Shown here piece by piece: positions 36,099 to 45,639 of a DNA stretch of 64,000 nt. The stretch spans positions 4,246,501 through 4,310,500 of the forward strand of contig NZ_JAQNDO010000001.1 of the NCBI RefSeq assembly GCF_028369105.1. The letters are read 5' to 3'. How positions within the stretch are numbered: the stretch's first letter is position 1; every line of letters starts with the position of its first letter. The DNA is from Polyangium mundeleinium. GTDB taxonomy: Bacteria; Myxococcota_A; Polyangia; Polyangiales; Polyangiaceae. The position numbers and the translations under genes are program-made. Below the pieces are notes generated by a model. The model was not told the DNA's origin and ran no database searches. It saw only the letters and a program-made list of their open reading frames with translations.

Positions 36099-37460
36099 AT
36101 GAGCGCGCGCGGCGGCGACCGAAGGGGAAGCTACGTGGCGCCGACGTACAAGGCGCCTTCCGACGTGGCATGGTACCATTTCCTGCACGGGAACGTCCCA
36201 GGGCACCAGATCGATTTCATCCATCACCCCGAGGTGCCGCAGGGGCCCTTGTCCCGGCAGCATTTCGGCCACCTGGCGCGGCTGCTCAAGTACATCGAGC
36301 CGCGCACGACGAGTGATTGCGCGTTCGCCATCGGGAACCTCTCCCGCGACGATACACAACACGAGCCGGGGCGCGGCGGCGTGGCGCTCATCTTCGGGCT
36401 GCGCATTCGCGGCGCCCGCGACCACGCAGGCCGGCAAGACCCGCCGTTCTCGCACGCCATCGTGGCCATCGAGCGGGATCTCGACGCGGCGTTCGTGCAA
36501 CGCGCCGCGCTCGAATTCCGGGCGCGGCTCTTCGAGTGCACGGCGGTGACGGCCGAGGGAAGCGGCTGGTATCACACGTATGCCCGCCGCGGCGAGGATC
36601 CGGCCGCGGCGCTGCCGCTCTTGCAAGCGTACCAAGCGAGCTTCGAGGGGCTGCCGGCAGCGGGCCCGGGGACACGCTCGCTCCGCTGGGCGGTGGCCGA
36701 GGAGGTCAAGCTGCCGGGGCGCATCGTGATCGTGCACGACGACGATTCCCCGTTCGAGGAGATCGCGGGGTGCGCGGCGCGGATCGCGGCCGTCCTTTAT
36801 CGATCGAACATCAAATGGACGGCCCTCTCGAACGGGCGCGAGTCCGACCTGCCGAACGGCGTCACGATCCGATTTTTGCCTGCGAGCGAGGTAGGCCCGC
36901 AGCCTTCGGGGACGCCGGTGTTTCCGCTCGAACGCGTGCCGCTCGACGAGGACGAGCTCGCGCGGGAGCTGTTCGGCGCGACGCCCGTGCGTGGGCACGA
37001 CGAGCCCGAGCGTGGGCGTGGCTGGCGGGATCAATATCGTGGGCCCACGGAGGCCCTGCTCGTGGAGGAGGAGCCCGCGCCTCCGGACAAAGTTGACCCT
37101 TGTGCCGAAATGCCATTGCCCTCGGCAAAACGATGGCCCTGGGCCGGGCTCGGCGCGGTCGTGGCCCTGGGTTGCTTTGGCCTGTACCTGCTGCGCGGGA
37201 CGAATCCGGGCGCTGAATCCGTGGCAGAATCGCCGGCGCCGCTCCTCACGCCCGGCGCGGATGCCGCGCCGCTCGGCGTCGCGCGGCCCGCTGCGCCGCC
37301 CTTGCCGAGCCCGTCTTTCGCGGCGCCGACCCCGCAGCACAAGGCTGGCGCGAGCGTCGCCGAGCAGGAGGGCGCCTCCTCGAACAAGCAAGCGAAAGCG
37401 CGGTCGCCGAAGGCGTCCCGCAAGCCGCCGCCGGTCGTCGGGGGCCCGCCGAGGTTTTGA
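36099..37460 (+). CDS. GTPase-partner protein with one C-terminal membrane helix
   Basis: A 453-residue protein that I cannot place in a named family. Residues about 12-150 form a domain beginning YKAPSDVAWYHFLHGNVPGHQ with FIHHPEVPQGPLSRQHFGHL. This is reminiscent of the N-terminal domains of GTPase-associated proteins, which I offer only as a possibility. Residues 150-320 are mixed alpha/beta with IVIVHDDDSPFEE. A single membrane helix lies at about 350-367 (WAGLGAVVALGCFGLYLL), and the Ala/Pro/Lys-rich tail is probably periplasmic. It abuts the GTPase gene with no gap. It is followed by a bidirectional terminator. Confidence 0.7.
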   Translation: MSARGGDRRGSYVAPTYKAPSDVAWYHFLHGNVPGHQIDFIHHPEVPQGPLSRQHFGHLARLLKYIEPRTTSDCAFAIGNLSRDDTQHEPGRGGVALIFGLRIRGARDHAGRQDPPFSHAIVAIERDLDAAFVQRAALEFRARLFECTAVTAEGSGWYHTYARRGEDPAAALPLLQAYQASFEGLPAAGPGTRSLRWAVAEEVKLPGRIVIVHDDDSPFEEIAGCAARIAAVLYRSNIKWTALSNGRESDLPNGVTIRFLPASEVGPQPSGTPVFPLERVPLDEDELARELFGATPVRGHDEPERGRGWRDQYRGPTEALLVEEEPAPPDKVDPCAEMPLPSAKRWPWAGLGAVVALGCFGLYLLRGTNPGAESVAESPAPLLTPGADAAPLGVARPAAPPLPSPSFAAPTPQHKAGASVAEQEGASSNKQAKARSPKASRKPPPVVGGPPRF

Positions 37461-37480
37461 CCGTCCGCGTTTGGCAGGGA

Positions 37481-37518
37481 ACGTCGCCGCGCCCCGGGGG
37501 AGCGCGGCGACGTCGTTT
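37481..37518. terminator. Bidirectional terminator between convergent genes
   Basis: ACGTCGCCGCGC (37481-37492) pairs perfectly with GCGCGGCGACGT (37502-37513), followed by CGTTTTG. It sits between the plus-strand GTPase-partner gene and the minus-strand Gly-rich lipoprotein gene. Confidence 0.75.
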
Positions 37519-37526
37519 TGCGTGAA

Positions 37527-39068
37527 TCAGTCGAAGGCTTGCGTGGTTGCGCGGACGCCCGCGGGCGCCGGATCCTGGGGATCGCTGCCCTGGCCGCCCG
37601 GACCCTCGAGCCCGACCTCGAACGAGACGCCCGTGGCCGGTGGTGCATTCCCCACGTAGGCAATCCCGATCGAATGCCCACCGCGACCGCCGCCGCCGTG
37701 GCCGCCGTCACCGCCCTTGCCGCCGCTCCCGCCGTAGCACCCGGGCTTCAAGGGGGAAATCAGGGGCGGCGCGCCGCCGATCCCTCCCGCGCCGCCTTTG
37801 CCGCCGGCCTGGCCTGCGGCCCCGCTCCCGCCCTTGCCGCCGCTCGCCGTGACGATTGTGACGGCCTCGAACGAGAGCCTTGCGTCGAGGCTCATCAGGC
37901 CGAAGCTCCCGCCGCCCGCGCCGCCGCCCGCGCCGCCTTTGCCGCCGCAGCCGCCCGTGCCGCCGCTGCCGCCGCCGGCCCCGTGGAGCGTGGCGCTCCC
38001 CGTCTGGCATTTGTTCGCGCCCGACCCGCCCAGGGCGGCTCCGCCGCCGCCTCCGGCCAATCCCACGCCACCTTCGCCGCCGCTCGTCCCCGTTGCCCCA
38101 ACGTATCCATCCGTCGAAATCGTCCCGATCTCCGCGCCGTGCGCGCCGTGCGCGCCGATGCTTCCGTTCACGCCGGCCCCGCCTGGCGTGCATTCGGTCA
38201 GCGTGAATTCTTCGGGCTCGCCGCCCTGGCCACCGCTCACGTCCTTGCCGAACGAGCTATTGCGACCGGCCTTTCCCCACGGCGACGTGCCGAATCCCCC
38301 CGAGCCGCCCGTTGATTCGACGGTGCCACACGCCGAGGAGAGTTCTTGCACCGTGCCGTACGTGCACGCGGCAAACCCCATTTTCCCGGTCGCGCCGGCG
38401 GTCGCGCCGGTCGCTTCCATCGGCGGGGCAAACCCATCCGCGCCGAGGCCGGCCTCCAGATGGCATCGGACGAGCTTCAAATCGGCCCGGTCCGCGATCA
38501 CCGCGATGGACGAGGCTCCACTTGGAACGGCATCCGCGGCGACGACCTTGAAATTCGTCACGACCGTCGGCCCCTCCGCGCCGACCCGCAAGGGCACCTC
38601 GTTCGCGCTCGCGGACAGCGTCGTCACGCCGGCTTGCGTGGTCCACGGCGCGCCACCGGTGCAGTTGTATCCGCCGTGGAGCACCTCTCCGCCGCGCAAT
38701 ACGAGCGGCTCGATGAACGTCTCGGCGCACGCATAAATGGGCCTCGCCCCCTGCGTCTGCGCCTTCTCGACGGCCGCGCGCAGCGTCCGCAGCGGGCGCT
38801 CGGCCGTCCCCGGATTGTCGTCCTTGCCGGAAGCTGCCACATAAAGCCCGCACGGCGAAGGCCGGCTCGGATCCTCGCCGAGGGGGCATGCCGCCTGCGA
38901 GCTCGCCTCGCCGGCGCAGGTCTTCGTCACGCTGCAATCGGCAAACATGTCGAGCCCGCAGCCCCCGAACGCGACGGCTCCTGCGGCGCAGGCGAGCAGC
39001 GCCAGCGCGGACCTCGCGCCATGACGGCGCATGGGCCGCGAACCTCCCCCATTCACACCACGCATCAT
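37527..39068 (-). CDS. Gly-rich parallel-beta-helix-like lipoprotein
   Basis: A 513-residue lipoprotein (signal then FGGC). Residues about 70-125 contain GLYVAASGKDDNPGTAERPL, the start motif of DUF1565-type right-handed parallel beta-helix proteins. Residues about 225-490 are very Gly-rich (GGSGG, GGKGGAGG), broken by a few hydrophobic strands, resembling PGRS-like or adhesive surface proteins. Cys pairs in the head suggest disulfides. A GAGG site 7 bases before 39068 and a gap of 9 bases from the upstream gene support this start and an operon with the TPR protein and Ser/Thr kinase. No enzyme signature is visible. Confidence 0.8.
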   Translation of the reverse strand: MMRGVNGGGSRPMRRHGARSALALLACAAGAVAFGGCGLDMFADCSVTKTCAGEASSQAACPLGEDPSRPSPCGLYVAASGKDDNPGTAERPLRTLRAAVEKAQTQGARPIYACAETFIEPLVLRGGEVLHGGYNCTGGAPWTTQAGVTTLSASANEVPLRVGAEGPTVVTNFKVVAADAVPSGASSIAVIADRADLKLVRCHLEAGLGADGFAPPMEATGATAGATGKMGFAACTYGTVQELSSACGTVESTGGSGGFGTSPWGKAGRNSSFGKDVSGGQGGEPEEFTLTECTPGGAGVNGSIGAHGAHGAEIGTISTDGYVGATGTSGGEGGVGLAGGGGGAALGGSGANKCQTGSATLHGAGGGSGGTGGCGGKGGAGGGAGGGSFGLMSLDARLSFEAVTIVTASGGKGGSGAAGQAGGKGGAGGIGGAPPLISPLKPGCYGGSGGKGGDGGHGGGGRGGHSIGIAYVGNAPPATGVSFEVGLEGPGGQGSDPQDPAPAGVRATTQAFD

Positions 39069-39077
39069 CGTTTTTCC

Positions 39078-40142
39078 TCAAAAGGTTCCCAGGACCACGA
39101 GCGAGCCCCCCTGCGAGGACACCGCGGGGAGCGCGTACACCGAGCCCGTCGTTTCGCGTTTCGGCCCCGAAAGGCCGTACACGAGCGTCCCGACGGCGAT
39201 CACGCCTCCCCCGACGAAGCTCCAGAGCGCGGCCTCGCCGAGCTGGTTTTGCGCGGTCTTCAGGCGAATGAGATCGGGGCACGGGCCCGCGCCGGGGTTC
39301 GACGTGCAGTAATCGTCCTTTGCGCTGGCGAGGGGCTCCGCCTTCGCCACCGCCTCGCGTGCGCGCGCCTGCGAAAGGGCCGTGAACACGATGCCCCCCA
39401 CGATTCCGATCCCCGCGGTCACGCTGCCCGCGACGAGCAGCGGCTTGCGCATCGATCCAGGGGTCCCCGGCGGCGCGTTCATGTCGTCCTCCTCGTCATG
39501 ACGCGCGAGCCCCCCCGCGCGCGGCGCCTCGCCCTTCGGCAGATCCAGCCGCAAGAGCTGCGACGCGCCGGGTTTGGCCTCGATCACGACCGGGCCCGAC
39601 GAGCGCTCGCCGAGCCGCGCCTCGATCGTCCGCCTCCCCGGCTCGACGAACACGCCGGCGTTCGCCTCGGGCCACCGCATGTCTTCGCCGTCCACGATCA
39701 AATGGACGCCCGCCACGTTCGATTGCACGGACAGCTCCGTGACATTGGCGCGCGCCTCGGACAGCATCGCGGACGTGGCCTTCATCTCGTCTGCCGCAAC
39801 GTCCTCGGCGTGCCGCAGAAAATACGAGAGGTGCTCTGCCGCGTCGCGGTGGTGGCCGAGCTCGAGCTCGACCCACCCGAGCGTGCCCGCGATCTGGAAA
39901 TGCTGCATGATCCGCCAGGCGGCCCGCAGCTCGTCGAGGGCGGCCTTCCATTGCTTTGCCTTCGCCGCGTCTTTGCCGCGCACGTAATGCGCCCGGGCCA
40001 CGTCGGCGGGCGAGGACGACACCCCCGGAGGCGACGCAGGATCGGCCGCTGCCGTGGGCCGCGCGGCGCTCTGCGCGGCGAGCGCCAGGACGAGCGGCAA
40101 GACATACCGCGCTCGTTTGTCCCTTTTGATGCTCCCACCCAT
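39078..40142 (-). CDS. TPR/PEGA-like membrane protein
   Basis: A 354-residue protein. It has an export signal (RYVLPLVLALAAQS and so on), a TPR-like helical region (about 40-110: ARAHYVRGKDAAKAKQWKAA), a small beta domain of the PEGA type (about 130-200: VAGVHLIVDGEDM, VFVEPGRRTIEARLG), and two C-terminal membrane helices (about 245-268 and 310-335). Proteins of this design often accompany Ser/Thr kinases in myxobacteria. The start at 40142 precedes the signal sequence; the open frame upstream overlaps the kinase gene antiregister. It lies 58 bases after the kinase stop and 9 bases before the Gly-rich lipoprotein. Confidence 0.8.
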   Translation of the reverse strand: MGGSIKRDKRARYVLPLVLALAAQSAARPTAAADPASPPGVSSSPADVARAHYVRGKDAAKAKQWKAALDELRAAWRIMQHFQIAGTLGWVELELGHHRDAAEHLSYFLRHAEDVAADEMKATSAMLSEARANVTELSVQSNVAGVHLIVDGEDMRWPEANAGVFVEPGRRTIEARLGERSSGPVVIEAKPGASQLLRLDLPKGEAPRAGGLARHDEEDDMNAPPGTPGSMRKPLLVAGSVTAGIGIVGGIVFTALSQARAREAVAKAEPLASAKDDYCTSNPGAGPCPDLIRLKTAQNQLGEAALWSFVGGGVIAVGTLVYGLSGPKRETTGSVYALPAVSSQGGSLVVLGTF

Positions 40143-40200
40143 GCGGCAGGATATCACGAATTGCCAATGAATCGAGCGCCTATGCGGAAAACGAGCCCGG

Positions 40201-41877
40201 TCAGCGCTTGCAATTCGGGAAAAATCGAGGGCATGCCTTCCCGCCTGCGGGCGCCTTCGTGCTCGGGGCGGGTGATTTCGCCTTTGCTGTCGTCGGGGCG
40301 CGTTGTGCCGGCGGATCGGCCGGCGGCTTGCCCCCGTGGATGGGCAATGCGCTCCGTTGATCCGGGCCGTCGACATGCGGCGCGGGCCCTGCGTCCGACG
40401 AGGAGGACGGCGCGGGTTGGGCCTCCGGCAGCGACGCGGGCGCGGGCGCCATCCGCGCCATGTCGTCCGGCGCGGGCGGAGGCGAGGGGAGCACGATCGT
40501 CCCGTTTGGCACGGCCATGTCCGCGGGTGTTTTCGTGGTCGCCCGGGACGCCACGATGAAAATCAAGAACGGCGCCGCGACGAGCAGGAGCAAGAGCGCC
40601 CCCCGGCGCATCACTTGCCGCCTTCGCCGCTGTTTCTGCAATGTGCCGTCCGGTGGTTCGCTCCCGGCCGTCACGGTGATGGCTCCGACGGTCATCACGG
40701 TGCTCGGCGCGGTGTGGTTCCCTGCGGTGGCGGAGACCTGCGTCGTGGTCGCGGTGAGAATGGCGCTCAGGGACGCATCTCGCCAGGGCGCCCGTGGTCC
40801 ATCGAACCCCGGGAGCGCAGGGCGCCGCTCGTCTCCGTCGGTGTTCGGATTCGCCCCGGGGGGAAGGATGACCGTACCCTTCAGGGCGACTTCCCCGATT
40901 TGCGTCGGCGCATCGGCCTCCTCGGGCGTCGTGCCGTCGATCGCCAGCGTGAACTTCTGCGTCTCCGGCAGGATGTCGGGGCGCGGGAGTGTCGACGGAA
41001 TGGGAACCTCCAGCGCCGGATCCACGAGGGGAAGCAGCTCGCGCGCGCTCGCCATGGGCTCGAGCAGGGCCGCGACTTCTTCCGCGGATTGGATACGTTT
41101 GTCCCTCTCGCGCTGCAGGCATCGGTCGACGAGATCGGCGAGCCGCGGGTCGACGTGACGGACGCGGCTCGCGACCGGCGGAATCGCGGCCTTCAGGATT
41201 TGCTGGAAGAGGACGTCCACGTTGCCCTTGAAGGGCCGCACGCCGGTGAGCATCTCGTACAGGACGACGCCCAGCGACCACACATCCGTGCGGAAATCGA
41301 GATCCTCGACGCAAAGCACCTGCTCGGGGCTCATGTACCCCGGTGTGCCGACCATGACGCCCGTGACGGTGCGGACGCAGTCCTTTGTATCGAGCTGCTT
41401 GGCCACGCCGAAATCGAGGACCTTCACGACAAAGCCGTCGGTGCTCGATTCTCGGTGGAGAAACACGTTCTCCGGCTTCAGATCGCGGTGAATGATGCGG
41501 GCCCCGTGCGCCGCCGCGAGGGCGAGCGCGACGTCCCGTCCGATCCTCGCGGCTTGCTTGGACGGCAGCCTGCGCTCCCGCTCCAGGAGATCGGCGAGCG
41601 TCTCCCCCGAGAGGAGCTGCATGACGAGAAAAGGATCCCCCGCGGACGTCTCGCCGGCGTCGTAGACGTCGACGATATTCGGATGGGACAAACTCTTGAA
41701 TGCGCGCGCCTCGCGGCTGAGGCGAAGGCGGAGGTCCGCGCTTGGCCGCAGAATCAGCTTGATGGCGACGCGACGCGCGGTGCGCTCGCTTTGCGCCTCC
41801 CACACCGACCCCATCGCCCCCTCGCCGAGTGGACGGACGAGGCGATAGTCACCCCCGATGCAGTCTCCGGCTTTCAT
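40201..41877 (-). CDS. Membrane Ser/Thr protein kinase
   Basis: A 558-residue kinase of the bacterial PknB/Hanks type. Residues about 10-275 hold all the key motifs: GEGAMGSV, the VAIK lysine, HRDLKPEN, DFGVA, GTPGYMSPEQ and the DVWSLG segment. A linker with several Thr-rich stretches (possible autophosphorylation) leads to one membrane helix at about 433-452. An Ala/Pro-rich outer tail follows and ends in CPRFFPNCKR, a possible disulfide hook. I chose the ATG at 41877 because the kinase domain starts directly after it. It leads the kinase-TPR-Gly-rich run and follows the DegP-like gene by 91 bases on the same strand. Confidence 0.9.
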   Translation of the reverse strand: MKAGDCIGGDYRLVRPLGEGAMGSVWEAQSERTARRVAIKLILRPSADLRLRLSREARAFKSLSHPNIVDVYDAGETSAGDPFLVMQLLSGETLADLLERERRLPSKQAARIGRDVALALAAAHGARIIHRDLKPENVFLHRESSTDGFVVKVLDFGVAKQLDTKDCVRTVTGVMVGTPGYMSPEQVLCVEDLDFRTDVWSLGVVLYEMLTGVRPFKGNVDVLFQQILKAAIPPVASRVRHVDPRLADLVDRCLQRERDKRIQSAEEVAALLEPMASARELLPLVDPALEVPIPSTLPRPDILPETQKFTLAIDGTTPEEADAPTQIGEVALKGTVILPPGANPNTDGDERRPALPGFDGPRAPWRDASLSAILTATTTQVSATAGNHTAPSTVMTVGAITVTAGSEPPDGTLQKQRRRRQVMRRGALLLLLVAAPFLIFIVASRATTKTPADMAVPNGTIVLPSPPPAPDDMARMAPAPASLPEAQPAPSSSSDAGPAPHVDGPDQRSALPIHGGKPPADPPAQRAPTTAKAKSPAPSTKAPAGGKACPRFFPNCKR

Positions 41878-41968
41878 GACCCCCCCGGCGCGCGATGTTA
41901 CCACTGGCAGTGAGCAACAACACGGAAAAGCCGAGCGGGCTCCCGTTTTGATCGGGATTCGTCCGGGT

Positions 41969-42799
41969 CTAATTCCCCCGGCGCGCCTTTGGACGTGACC
42001 CGCGCGCGGACACGAAGTTCCACACGGCGACCACGACGACGAGCCCCCCGATCACGGCGGCCGATATCAACAAATTGCGGAGCACGTCCTGCTCCGGATT
42101 GCTCTCGAAGGGGATCACGGGCGCCGCCGGCCCGAGCTTTTCGAGCATTCCCTTCACCACCTCGATCGGGATGCCGAAGTTCAAGCTCTGCGATTGATTC
42201 AAGGTGCCCACCGCGACGGCGACGACCTCGCCGCGCCTCGTCATGATGGGGGATCCGCTCGAGCCAGGGGAAATCGCGGCCGTGATCTGGATGCCCCACG
42301 ATTCGAGCTCCGAGGCCCGATCGATTTCCTTGCCCACGCCGCGCTCGCGTTTCGCCGAGACGATTCCCACCGTCAGCGTGCCCGAGAGTCCCAGGGGGCT
42401 ACCGATGACCACGACCTCGTCGCCCGTCGCGACGCCGCTCGAATCGCCGAGCGCGAGCGCCGGCAGCCCCGCCCCATCCGCTTTCAGAATGGCGATGTCC
42501 CGCGCCTCGTCGTCGCCGAGGCGCCCGAGGATCGCGAGCTTCGAGCCATCGGCGAGCGTCGCCGTCACCTTCGCGGCGCCGTCCACGACGTGGTGGTTCG
42601 TGACGATCCGCCCGTCCGACGAAACGAAAAAGCCCGTCCCCGTCCCGACCTTGTGGCCCGTCGCGTCCTCCACCGTGAGAAGCACGACCGAGGGCTTCGT
42701 GCGCTCCGCGAGTTCGGCGAGCTCACCGCCGGCCGCCCAGGCGAGGGCCGGCGAGAAGGAGAGCGTCAAGGTTATCGCTGCCGCGAGCCGACGAACCAT
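41969..42799 (-). CDS. DegP/HtrA-like trypsin-family serine protease
   Basis: A 276-residue exported protease: a signal peptide ending near AWA, then a S1C-type protease domain. The triad is visible: His in VTNHHVVDG, Asp in EARDIAILKAD and Ser in SPGSSGSPI. There is no PDZ domain. Instead the chain ends with a membrane helix (LLISAAVIGGLVVVVAVWNF) and a basic tail, so the protease is held in the inner membrane facing the periplasm. That short, PDZ-less form differs from classical DegP. It is part of the minus-strand run with the hybrid histidine kinase (67-base gap) upstream and the Ser/Thr kinase downstream. Confidence 0.87.
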   Translation of the reverse strand: MVRRLAAAITLTLSFSPALAWAAGGELAELAERTKPSVVLLTVEDATGHKVGTGTGFFVSSDGRIVTNHHVVDGAAKVTATLADGSKLAILGRLGDDEARDIAILKADGAGLPALALGDSSGVATGDEVVVIGSPLGLSGTLTVGIVSAKRERGVGKEIDRASELESWGIQITAAISPGSSGSPIMTRRGEVVAVAVGTLNQSQSLNFGIPIEVVKGMLEKLGPAAPVIPFESNPEQDVLRNLLISAAVIGGLVVVVAVWNFVSARGSRPKARRGN

Positions 42800-42865
42800 G
42801 TCGGGACGGAATGCGAACGGGCCGCGTTTGTCAAGCGAGAATCGCGGTCCGCCGCCCTTTCGCGC

Positions 42866-45376
42866 TCACGCCGAGCGACGCACCGGCCTCCGAGGGACGG
42901 CCCGCGGGCGTTCGCGGCGCATGTCCGCAACGGAGGAGAGGACACGTTCGAGCTCCGCGGGATCGATCGGCTTCGTCATGTGGGAATCGAATCCCGCGGC
43001 GAGCGCGCGGCGGCGATCCTCCGCGCCGCCGTATCCGGTCTGCGCGATGAGATAACTGCCCGCCGTCGCGGGGAGCGCGCGGAGCGCGCGGGCCACCGCG
43101 AAACCATCCATGTCCGGCAGGCCGAGATCACAGAGCACCACGTCGGGGCGCAGCCGCTTCGCCGCCTCGATTCCCTCGGGGCCCGTGTACGCCACCTCGG
43201 TGCGATATCCGAGGAGCACGAGCAAGTTCTGCAGGATGTCGGCCGTGTCGTGGTTGTCCTCGATGACGAGGATCCGCAAAGGGCCGTCGGTTTGTCGAGG
43301 CGCCGCCGCCGAGGGCGACGGTGCGGTGAGCGCGGCCTCCGCCGAGAGCGGGAGCCACACGCGGAGCGTCGAGCCTTTCCCCGGCCCCGCGCTATCGGCC
43401 TCGACGGCGCCGCCGTGCAATTCGACCAGCCCCTTGACCACGGCGAGCCCGAGCCCGAGCCCGCCGCGTGATCGGTCGAGGCTCCGATCGGCCTGGCTGA
43501 ATGTCTCGAAGAGCCGCCCGAGCATGGCCGCATCCATTCCGATCCCGGTATCGCTGACCGTGATGCAGACCTGGTTCGTCCGCGGGGCCTCGTCCACCCG
43601 CACTTCGATCTGCCCGCCCGCGTCCGTGAATTTGACCGCGTTGTGCAGCAAATTGCCCACGATCTGCGAGAGCCGGGTGGGATCGCCTTCCACCCAGCGG
43701 GGTTCGTCCGGCAAGGAGAGCGAGAGCGCGAGGCCATTGCCCGACACGATGGACCCGTAATCGTTGGCGACGTCGCGGACGATCTGCACGACGTCACAAG
43801 GCTCCTTGCGCAGCTCCAGCTTGCCGCGGGAGATCCGCGAGACGTCGAGGAGATCGTCGATCATCCGGGCCATGTGTGCGATTTGCCGCTCGATCATGGC
43901 CAGCGTCTGGCGCGCCTCCGGCGAGCGGCCGGCCTGCATGTCGAGGACCTTCACGGCCGTGCGAATGGGGGCCAGGGGATTTCGGAGTTCGTGCCCGAGC
44001 ATGGCCAGAAACTCGTCTTTGCGGCGATCGGCCTCCTCGAGCGCGAGCCCCGCCTCGCGCAGCGCGCGCTCGGTCTGCTTCAGCCGGGTGACCTCTTGCA
44101 CCACGACGTTGACGGCCTGCACCACGCCCGCCGGATCCTTGATTGGCACGTAGCTCGAAATCCAATCCCGCAAGACCCCAGGCTGCGCGGGGGTCTCCAT
44201 TCGATACTCGTGGTCCATCGAGCTTTCGCCGGTCTCGAAGACGCGACGGAGCAAGAGCTCGATGGGCCCCGTCTCGCCGCGCAGGACCTCCCCTATCGTG
44301 CGACCGATGTGGGCGGCGACAGGGGCGCCGTTGTATTGGGCCAGCGTTTCGTTGACGTTCACGTACCGGAGCTCGGTGTCGAGGACACAGAGGCCCGCGG
44401 GCGAGGTCTTGTACACGCTCTGGAGCTCGGCGAGGTGGCGCTGCGCGGCTCGCTCGCTCTCCTTGAGCCTGTGGAGGAGCTCGCCGCGATCGATGACGGC
44501 GGCCACCTGGTCGCTGAGCGTCTGCATGAGCCGGAGCTCGTCGTCCGTGTACCGGGGGCGCCGGCTCGTCGCGAAGGCCAGCGTGCCGAGCACGCGGCCG
44601 TGGGCGATGAGGGGATAGCCGGCGTAGACCTGCGCGCCGACCCCCTTGAGCGGGCCGGATCCGGGGAACGTGGAATGCTGGAGGTCTTCGAGGATGAGGG
44701 GCTTGCCCGTCTCGGCCACCGAGCCGCAGAGGAACTCGCCGTAGTGGAGCACGTGGTATCGCTCGCGCAGCTCGTCCGTGAGCCCCCCGCTCGATTCGAG
44801 TTCGAGCGTCTTGGGCGTATGTCCCGTCATGTAATTGAAATAAAGCTCCACGCCGAGCTCGGCGCCGAGTTCGGCGAACATCGGCCCGAGCAGCTCCGCG
44901 GGCTCGTCGCTGAGGACGAGGCGCCCGGCGGCCTTGGCGAGCAGGCCGAGGTGCGTGTTATGGGCTTCCAGGGCCTCCTGCATGCGCCTCCGTTTGGCCA
45001 CCTCTTGCGCGCTCTGCTCTGCGACCGTGCGCAGCCGCTCGGCCGCGCTCCGCCATTGCACGCCGAACGCCGTCGTGACCCAGAGGACCACCACGCTCGA
45101 CACGCGGCCCGTGGCGTCGACCCAAGGCGGAACGACGGGCGTCCCCGTGGTGAGAAAGAAGCCGAGCGTCGTGAGGAGCGTGCATCCCCCGACGACGATG
45201 AGCGTGGCGCTGCGACGGGGGAGCCATACGGCGAGGCAGACGGGCACGACGTATCCGTAGGGAAACATGAATCCCAGGGGCGTCGTGATATCCAGGAGGA
45301 AGAGCCCGACCATGAGCATCCCGAGGACGACGGGACGCACCACGGCCATCCCCGCGAACGAGCGCCGCCGGGCCAT
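42866..45376 (-). CDS. Hybrid sensor histidine kinase (TM-GAF-PAS-HisKA-HATPase-REC)
   Basis: An 836-residue membrane sensor. Residues 10-115 contain three or four hydrophobic helices. A GAF domain follows at about 145-310, a PAS domain at about 325-440, and HisKA with the phospho-acceptor His in MLGHELRNPL at about 475. The HATPase_c domain shows DTGIGM and GGLGLGLAVVKG. The C-terminal receiver domain carries the acceptor Asp in VVLCDLGLPDMDG and the conserved Lys in MTKPI. It is therefore an intramolecular phosphorelay sensor with no fused output domain. I placed the start at 45376, just before the first membrane helix; 45496 is possible. It is divergent from glgX. Confidence 0.87.
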   Translation of the reverse strand: MARRRSFAGMAVVRPVVLGMLMVGLFLLDITTPLGFMFPYGYVVPVCLAVWLPRRSATLIVVGGCTLLTTLGFFLTTGTPVVPPWVDATGRVSSVVVLWVTTAFGVQWRSAAERLRTVAEQSAQEVAKRRRMQEALEAHNTHLGLLAKAAGRLVLSDEPAELLGPMFAELGAELGVELYFNYMTGHTPKTLELESSGGLTDELRERYHVLHYGEFLCGSVAETGKPLILEDLQHSTFPGSGPLKGVGAQVYAGYPLIAHGRVLGTLAFATSRRPRYTDDELRLMQTLSDQVAAVIDRGELLHRLKESERAAQRHLAELQSVYKTSPAGLCVLDTELRYVNVNETLAQYNGAPVAAHIGRTIGEVLRGETGPIELLLRRVFETGESSMDHEYRMETPAQPGVLRDWISSYVPIKDPAGVVQAVNVVVQEVTRLKQTERALREAGLALEEADRRKDEFLAMLGHELRNPLAPIRTAVKVLDMQAGRSPEARQTLAMIERQIAHMARMIDDLLDVSRISRGKLELRKEPCDVVQIVRDVANDYGSIVSGNGLALSLSLPDEPRWVEGDPTRLSQIVGNLLHNAVKFTDAGGQIEVRVDEAPRTNQVCITVSDTGIGMDAAMLGRLFETFSQADRSLDRSRGGLGLGLAVVKGLVELHGGAVEADSAGPGKGSTLRVWLPLSAEAALTAPSPSAAAPRQTDGPLRILVIEDNHDTADILQNLLVLLGYRTEVAYTGPEGIEAAKRLRPDVVLCDLGLPDMDGFAVARALRALPATAGSYLIAQTGYGGAEDRRRALAAGFDSHMTKPIDPAELERVLSSVADMRRERPRAVPRRPVRRSA

Positions 45377-45639
45377 CTCGTCCGTTGCCTCGGCGGTACG
45401 CAACCGGTTCCCCGATATGCTCTCCACAGCGTGCTGGCGGCGCCTCCCTCGCACGGCGCATTCGTCCCCTTTGGGACGAAAAGATGCGTGACGCATCGTC
45501 CTTCGTCGAGCCGTGAGGCGAGCCGTGCCGGGCCTCTGCGAGCGAGCGCTCGTGCGGGCTCACCCGGACGAGGGTGAGGAAATTCCCCGAACGCGCCTGC
45601 GATACCGTATTCCAGCGTGGATGCTATGGACAGGACTCC

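Noticed and set aside
45496-45600. An upstream start for the hybrid histidine kinase at 45496.
   Set aside because: Possible but not preferred: the extra 40 residues are Arg-rich, without a ribosome site, and precede the first membrane helix unnecessarily.
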